DNA of 64,000 nucleotides from Ciona savignyi. Lineage: Eukaryota > Chordata > Ascidiacea > Phlebobranchia > Cionidae. A program made the position numbers and the translations under genes. Under the pieces are notes generated by a model. It was given only the letters and a program-made list of their open reading frames with translations. It ran no database searches and was not told the origin of the DNA. Location: assembly GCA_000149265.1 (NCBI GenBank), contig CH000109.1, positions 146,866 through 210,865 of the forward strand, in the 5' to 3' direction. Shown here one piece after another: positions 58,682 to 64,000 of the stretch (position 1 is the stretch's first letter; every line of letters starts with the position of its first letter).

Positions 58682-59233
58682 CTTAAGGAGGAAAAGAGGG
58701 TAGCTGCTCGGTAAAAATGCAAAAACTAATTTAAACTCTGCCCTAAACATTAATCTCAACCCCAGAACTAGCCTTAACTTAAACCCCATGTTTAAAAATA
58801 ACTCTATTGCCCCTATCTTCATTTTAATGTGCGGTTTCCCTCCTTCCCCCTTTCCCTCCTTTTAGTTTTCCCTTTGTTTATATTGTTGATTTTAAATCAG
58901 CCATTAAAAACTAGCTAGTCGAAGGTAACTCCTAATAGGGGGAAACTGATCATTAAAACTATGGAACCTAGTTCCAACCCTGTGTTAAACACTAATATTA
59001 ACCCTGGAATTATACCGAACACGGAACACTAATCTTAATGTTATAAACTTTATTTTAATGTGCACATTTTCTTACTTTTATCTTTCCATCTACTTAGTTT
59101 TCTACCTAATATTAATGATATGGCATGGCAGTTAGTGTGAGTTCTGTGGTTGATCTTAGTTGTATCATTAGAATTATTTAAAATTATTTTCAATAGTTTT
59201 AATGAGCAGTTTCCCTTCCCCCCTCCTTTTACT
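58682..59233. mobile_element. Two adjacent MITE-like copies
   Basis: 58682-58865 ends CCCTCCTTTTAG. 58932-59233 starts GGGGGAAACTGATCATTAAAA and ends CCCTCCTTTTA; a second TTTTAATGTGCACATTTTC-type end inside it suggests insertion of one copy in another. Confidence 0.65.
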
Positions 59234-59559
59234 GTTGCCCTCTTATATGCATTATGAAATAAAAAGTTAATTTTAATCCCTTTAAATAAAAAATTGTAAA
59301 TGTGTAAAAACTGTTTGAAAAATCTCCAAGATTTCATGTGATGATTAACTGTAAAAAATCATCAAGAATAGCCTTTTGTATGCTTCTTTGTGCTGTGTGT
59401 ATTTGTTTTAACCTGTATTATGGCGTAGAATCAATTAGAGATTTAGTCCCATTTTCCCTAACCTCATATATATTTATGTGGAAGCTAAACTTACTTCTAT
59501 ATAGGATCTACCACAGTACTTGTGTTTCCAAGGTATAGGTTAGGGGTTGTAACAGAAGA

Positions 59560-61794
59560 ATGTCAACCGGTCGGTCGTCGCGTGCTGAAACGCGAAGTCG
59601 TGCGAAAGATGACATCAAGAGAGCAATGACTGTGCTCGAGAAAGTCCGACGGTGGTCAGTACATTTTGTTCCTATCTTGGGTGGTGTGCGTATCTTGGTT
59701 AATTATTATGGGGTTATAGAGCTAATATTAGATAAATGGAAATAATATAGATTGTTTAGATTAGCTCCAGAAGGAGGATAGGATATTTATGTTTATCTTT
59801 GTGATTGGAAGATGAAAGGGGGTTAACACACGGGCAATCGTCAGATCACCTCGCGCCCATCGTCGGGTTAGCGGAGAAATTGCAGTGTGTTGTATATTCT
59901 TTGAGACATTCTACAGTTTCGAACTCATTAAGTCGATCCTTTCTGGTTGCATTTTTAACAAAGAAAACAATAATACTCAGTAGCAGCAACTTTTACAAAT
60001 TTCTTTTTTCCACCAATCAACAATATTGTTGTGACATCAATTAATTCCCTTAATTATAAATAAATTCTTCATGATGTTTCCCAACACACAAAAAATGGTA
60101 ATAATTTGTTGCGGAATAAATTTCTCTCAGTTAAGCGGTTACAGGAAATCAGATTAATTCAGTTTGTATTTCATCTCGATATAATTCGTAGGGAGAAGAA
60201 ATGGGTTTCAATAGCTGATTCCTCGCTGAGGATTTACAAATGGGTCCCGATGCCAGATTCCTCATTTCCGGAGAAATCGAACGAACCAAGTGAGGAAGAA
60301 CCCAAGGAGGAGGTTCCTCCCAAGAACCCTGGAATTATGCTGATTAATGATAATAGTAAGTTGGCAATTGGAAAAATAGTTTGATTTTTAGATTTAGCAG
60401 TGATGATGGTTTTGATCATAAATTAAAATTATTTCATTAAAAATACCTGGGTCATGTCCAGAAATTTAGCAAACTCAAATATAAACTATTTGTCTTTGTA
60501 TTGATACATAAAATGGAAAAGATATTCCCGCGGATGCGGATACCTCTAATCACTACAGGATCGCTTGGAGGATATTGGGATTAGGGCTCCAAGCGCTCAA
60601 TCCAAGTACTCCAAGTCAAGTCATGTAGTAATTAGAGGCCCCAATCGGTGTGGTATTGATTTAATTTTATACCAAGCATGAGTGGATATAATACAACCCA
60701 AACAACCACACTGTACTGCACTCTTCTTCGGGGCTTTACATCTTCTTATTTTCGCTTAGGTTTGGTGGCCGCATTCGCTATATTTATTATTTATATTTTT
60801 TTTATAATAGCGTGTTTTAAAGACCGTTCGTTTTGCCGTATTTTCCTGTTTTTTCTGTGTCGTGATTTTATTCATTTCCAATATTTAATACTGGGGTAAA
60901 AAATGAATAAACACTAAACCCCCCACGACCCACCCCCCCCAGGTCGCACCAACACCAGCACCCCCTCATCCGACCCCAGCCCTGCTGATATCGACGATAG
61001 CTCCATGGACTCCCTCTCCATCTGGCACGACGATAAATCTCGGGATTCAGTTTGCAACAACGTGGGCTCAACCGAGGTCAGCAAGTCACAGCTGACCATT
61101 GAAAGTATGTCACTTCCTGTTTTGATATGATTTTTTGGGACCATGATAAACGTGTCACTAGGACTGTTTTTGTATTGAATTCGGTATATGTATCAGTCGC
61201 ATTAACCTTCCGGATAACACAATTGTACCATGTTAATATAACTTTGTGTCGTTAATTGAAATATTTGCATTTATTTCTGCTCGGGTTGTTTACTACTTCA
61301 TCCTTGTTGGTTGGCATTTATCCAAAGGGTTGCTGATTCGAGTTGGGTATGAGCTATTCAGTTGTGTCCTTGGGCAACGGACATTGCCTGAAGCTTAACC
61401 CAGTGGATTAATGGTACTAAATGTCTGAATAATACACAACACAGACACAGCAATAGTTCCTGTATCCCAAAGATGGGTACAAGGTGATCTAAGGATTGCC
61501 TGTGTGAATAGTTGCCTTATATATTAGTTACCCATGTTAAACGCTCCCTGTAGTAAACATGAGGTAATTTAACTATTGCTTGTGTAAGCTAGTTGCTCTT
61601 TTTTATTCACGAAGATAAACTTGATTATCCTATAAAGTGTACAAGTACCTGTTTATTGACATCTAACTTGCAGCTGTGTCAGTTAATATTTACGAGAATA
61701 ACGTAACGTATTTTATTCCTCAGATCCGAACAAAAGACCCGGTACCCCAACCCAACAAGATGAACAGACTGCGAAACGGTTTCGAAGCGATTGA
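59560..61794 (+). CDS. BCL7: BCL7 family protein (SWI/SNF-associated), complete, 4 exons
   Basis: BCL7 proteins are small subunits of nuclear SWI/SNF (BAF) chromatin-remodelling complexes. Exons 59560-59654, 60192-60355, 60943-61104 and 61724-61794; all GT-AG, phases match, 492 nt, 163 aa. The N-terminal BCL7 domain is diagnostic: [18 protein letters not shown] (residues 6-23) and [20 protein letters not shown] across the exon 1/2 junction, whose Trp codon is split. The rest is acidic and Ser/Thr/Pro-rich ([32 protein letters not shown]), as in vertebrate BCL7A/B/C. It ends basic (AKRFRSD), echoing the lysine-rich C-terminus of the family. It is shorter than the roughly 200-residue vertebrate proteins. 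The start is the first ATG of the conserved block. One gene corresponds to the three vertebrate paralogues by inference. Confidence 0.95.
59775..59920 (-). mobile_element. SINE-A 3' half
   Basis: AGGAGGATAGGATATTTATG, GGGTTAACACACGGGCAATC, CTCGCGCCCATCGTCGGG. In BCL7 intron 1. Confidence 0.85.
60543..60638. repeat. Inverted repeat (potential hairpin) in BCL7 intron 2
   Basis: Outer arms 60543-60557 (CCTCTAATCACTACA) and 60624-60638 (TGTAGTAATTAGAGG) match at 14 of 15 positions. A nested pair GCTTGGA/TCCAAGC lies inside. Confidence 0.65.
60757..60880 (-). repeat. Repeat family C copy
   Basis: CGCTTAGGTTTGGTGGCCGC, GCTATATTTATT and GACCGTTCGTTTTGCCG, as in the copy at 40300-40440. In BCL7 intron 2. 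Confidence 0.55.
61150..61630. mobile_element. SINE-B fragment (-) and SINE-A (+) in BCL7 intron 3
   Basis: SINE-B 61150-61220 (inverted, TGTATCAGTCGCATTAACC). SINE-A 61305-61520 (GTGTCCTTGGGCAACGGAC, AAGATGGGTACAAGGTGATC) with an extra 3' fragment at 61560-61630. Confidence 0.65.
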
Positions 61795-62831
61795 TGTTCG
61801 TTCAAATGTGTCACACGATACAAGTCATCATAAATATGCATAGTCATGTCGCTGCTGTAACATGTACACGAACCTTCTTTGATTAAGATCTTTTAAATCT
61901 TCACACATTGTTTGATTCCATATATTCCGCCTGTCCTGCGCCACCTCACAAGCTTGAAACACAACCATCAGATGAAGTGTTTATATACGCATTATGCAGT
62001 AAAATAGGAATATAGTTTTCTGGCCAGAAGCATTAAAACAAGGTCGGTAATTGAATCAAAATGACAACCATTGTAAAGCACGTTTGTTGCCATTACTCAA
62101 CATACCAACATTTTCGTTTTAAATTTTGCAAAAATCTCCGGCAATTCGTACTTTCTTTCTAGTCAATTTAGTGTCGTTTTTGCATTTAGAAAAAGTATTT
62201 TGAAAATTAAACGAACTGTGTTTTATGGTGTCTGTGGATACTTGTGCATCATGGGTCTAATTTGCCACAATTCAGCAGTTCATTAAACGTCGACAGTAAA
62301 ATTAAAATTTTATCGAGTCTACTTTGCATTACTATGGAGAAACGGTTGGTTTTGAACTACAACCCTTTCGTTCGACGGTTTGATGTACTAACCTAATCAT
62401 CTTAATTTAATTTTAGGTAGCACAGCATATTTTATTTTACCTTATACATGGAAAAACGCGTCAGGCGTGGTCACCTGGGAAATCAATAATTTCAGGTTAA
62501 ACTTACATGTTTGTAGGGTTTCAGGGGATTTATACTTGGTTCCTATGTCTGGGACCTGATGTAAAGATCATACCAGTATTTAGCTGATACTACTATCGCG
62601 ATCTGATATATAACGCACAAGAAATACACAAGCCGCAAATACACTACAGGTTCATATTATTCAGACCTTTGCAGGGTTTATTGTAGTCCACATAGCCTAC
62701 TATCTGGGGGAATTGTCTTTGGACGAAGCCGATAATACCGAGCGGCTCGTTTAGATTCAGCAATCTTTCAGTATAGTTTCTATATGTTGGTTTGACAACC
62801 ACGACTAAATACACCGAAGTGAATAAATGAT
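61795..62831. other. BCL7 3' flank
   Basis: No coding exon seen. AATAAA at 62822-62827 is the nearest canonical poly(A) signal but is distant. A worn tRNA-like SINE piece lies near 62345-62395. Confidence 0.45.
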
Positions 62832-63133
62832 TGGATAGGATAGGATAGGATATTCATGTTTATCCCGTGAATGGGAAAACCTAGGGGGTTATCACACGGG
62901 CAATCGTCAGATCACCTCGCGCCCATCGTCGGGTTACCGGAGCTATTGCAGTGTGTTGTATATGATAGACACGTTCCTTCAATTTGGTAGAACCCATTAA
63001 TCCGCTGGGTTCAGGCAATGTCCGTAAAGTGCCTTGCCCAAGGACACAACCGTCTAGCTAGCGACCAGTTTCGCACCTGCAACCTTTCGATTGAATGGCG
63101 ACGCACTTAACCGCTAGACCATCGGGCCGGACT
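62832..63133 (-). mobile_element. Full-length young SINE-A
   Basis: Three GGATA tail units at the left, CCTAGGGGGTTATCACACGG, intact core and CTAGACCATCGGGCCGGA head end. Read on the minus strand it is a tRNA-like head with A- and B-box positions, a body with CCTTGGGCAAGGCACTT, and a (TATCC)n tail. Best reference copy in the window. Confidence 0.95.
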
Positions 63134-63352
63134 TTGGATATTTTTAACGACTGTCGTTGTGCCCATTTTTCCCATTTCCAAAGTTTTATCAAAGCTCTTC
63201 GTGTTTTCATCGTGGAAATAAAACTAAAAAAGCTGAATGTCACCTTGTTAACCGATTAGCTATGGGGCTGGTTAACCACTCGGCCATACAACCGGTAAAA
63301 ATATTAAATTTTAGGGTCAAAAATAAGTTTTCTATGTTGGAATGTTTTGGCT

Positions 63353-63507
63353 CACGTGATAAATGACGTCAGCGGTGGGGGTTTTCCAGTGAGTTTCCAT
63401 CGTAATAATATTTGCCGAGACTTTACGTCACCGGGGTATGAATAATGGGTTATCACATGGTTATCACATGGTTAGCAATTAGATTAAGCAACTGCAACAT
63501 ATATAAG
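63353..63507 (+). promoter_or_regulatory. Promoter-like block (E-box, CRE, TATA)
   Basis: CACGTG at 63353-63358, TGACGTCA at 63364-63371 and TATATAAG at 63500-63507, all reading toward the right edge. No following exon is visible in the remaining 490 bp, which hold a MITE-like fragment (about 63700-63890) and a SINE head. Confidence 0.4.
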
Positions 63508-63946
63508 CACACGTGGTCAAAGAGCAGTTTTCGGACTATGTCAATATTATTGATTCCATTTTACGATTAGAATACATCGCTTAATAATTAATACTTTAAT
63601 GGCCAAGATTAATAACGTGTGTTTATAATACAATACAATTCCCGGTCAAGAGTATTACGCAGTCCGAATAATCAATCTGCCCATAACAATACGTTTGTTA
63701 GGGGTAAACTTAAAAGATGTAAAATAACCACTAAAATAAAGATTAAAGCATTTGAATTAATGTTAGATTTGGGGTGAAACTAAGAGTTTAAAAAAAAGGA
63801 AAGGTCTCCAGTAAATTAAAATTGAGGGCTAGGATTAGTGTTAAGGCTCGGGTTGTGGTTAGTTCTGGAGCTTTGGTAAGGTTGGTTAGAATTTATAAGT
63901 ACATCTAGAATTGGCTGCAACACTTAATAATTTTGCAATAGAATTG

Positions 63947-64000
63947 TCCGGCCCGTTGGTCTAACGGTTAAGTGCGTCGCCTTTCAATCGAAAGGTTGCA
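63947..64000 (+). mobile_element. SINE-A head, cut by the window end
   Basis: TCCGGCCCGTTGGTCTAACGG (A-box side) then GTGCGTCGCCTTTCAATCG up to the last base. Matches the young-subfamily head. Confidence 0.9.

Larger units (their letters stand above)
56853..59559. other. Semaphorin 3' region and BCL7 5' flank
   Basis: AATAAA occurs at 57300-57305 and near 57704, either of which could end the semaphorin mRNA. Contains degenerate SINE-A 57057-57285, SINE-B 57850-57952, a nested SINE-B/SINE-A (58255-58440) and MITE-like copies. A 128-codon ORF (57317-57703) has no recognisable homology and probably lies in 3' UTR. Confidence 0.5.

Overview
This is animal nuclear DNA. It is AT-rich, its coding sequence is split into short exons by GT-AG introns, and it is full of tRNA-derived SINEs. 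The gene families (class-6 type semaphorin, BCL7, GT31 beta-1,3-glycosyltransferase, melatonin-like receptor, uridine phosphorylase) are metazoan. Compact genes, an AT-rich background and many copies of a composite tRNA SINE with a GGATA tail fit a tunicate, most likely Ciona. That assignment is inferred from the sequence alone. Most coding exons are too short to stand out as ORFs, so I assembled genes by joining exons with consistent splice phase and protein-family homology.

Layout: (1) 1-2.75 kb, minus strand: the first five coding exons of a uridine phosphorylase gene that continues beyond the left edge. Two minisatellites sit exactly on its 5' splice sites. (2) 2.75-8 kb: SINEs, a tandem duplication and a relic copy of the next gene's 5' flank. 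(3) 8.05-10.38 kb, plus: an intronless GlnD/DUF294-type nucleotidyltransferase-TPR protein, broken by one frameshift, with a decayed paralogue fragment downstream. (4) 12.9-18.7 kb, minus: a rhodopsin-family GPCR of 6 or 7 exons with NRY and NFIIY motifs. (5) 23.96-28.34 kb, minus: a complete 7-exon beta-1,3-galactosyl/GlcNAc-transferase of 344 aa. (6) 34.75-56.85 kb, plus: a complete 20-exon transmembrane semaphorin of 1174 aa (signal peptide, sema, PSI, TM, long cytoplasmic tail). (7) 59.56-61.79 kb, plus: a complete 4-exon BCL7 gene of 163 aa. (8) 62-64 kb: SINEs and a promoter-like block whose gene would lie beyond the right edge.

The genes look like an ordinary mixed neighbourhood and not an operon or pathway: nucleoside salvage, an orphan NTase-TPR, a receptor, a Golgi enzyme, a guidance molecule and a chromatin (SWI/SNF) subunit. 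The glycosyltransferase and the semaphorin are divergently arranged. Two SINE families dominate the non-coding space. SINE-A is about 300 bp with a tRNA-like head and a (TATCC)n tail. SINE-B is about 110 bp and resembles tRNA-Ser/Leu. A TIR-bearing MITE-like family is also present. I found no prokaryotic, viral or CRISPR features.
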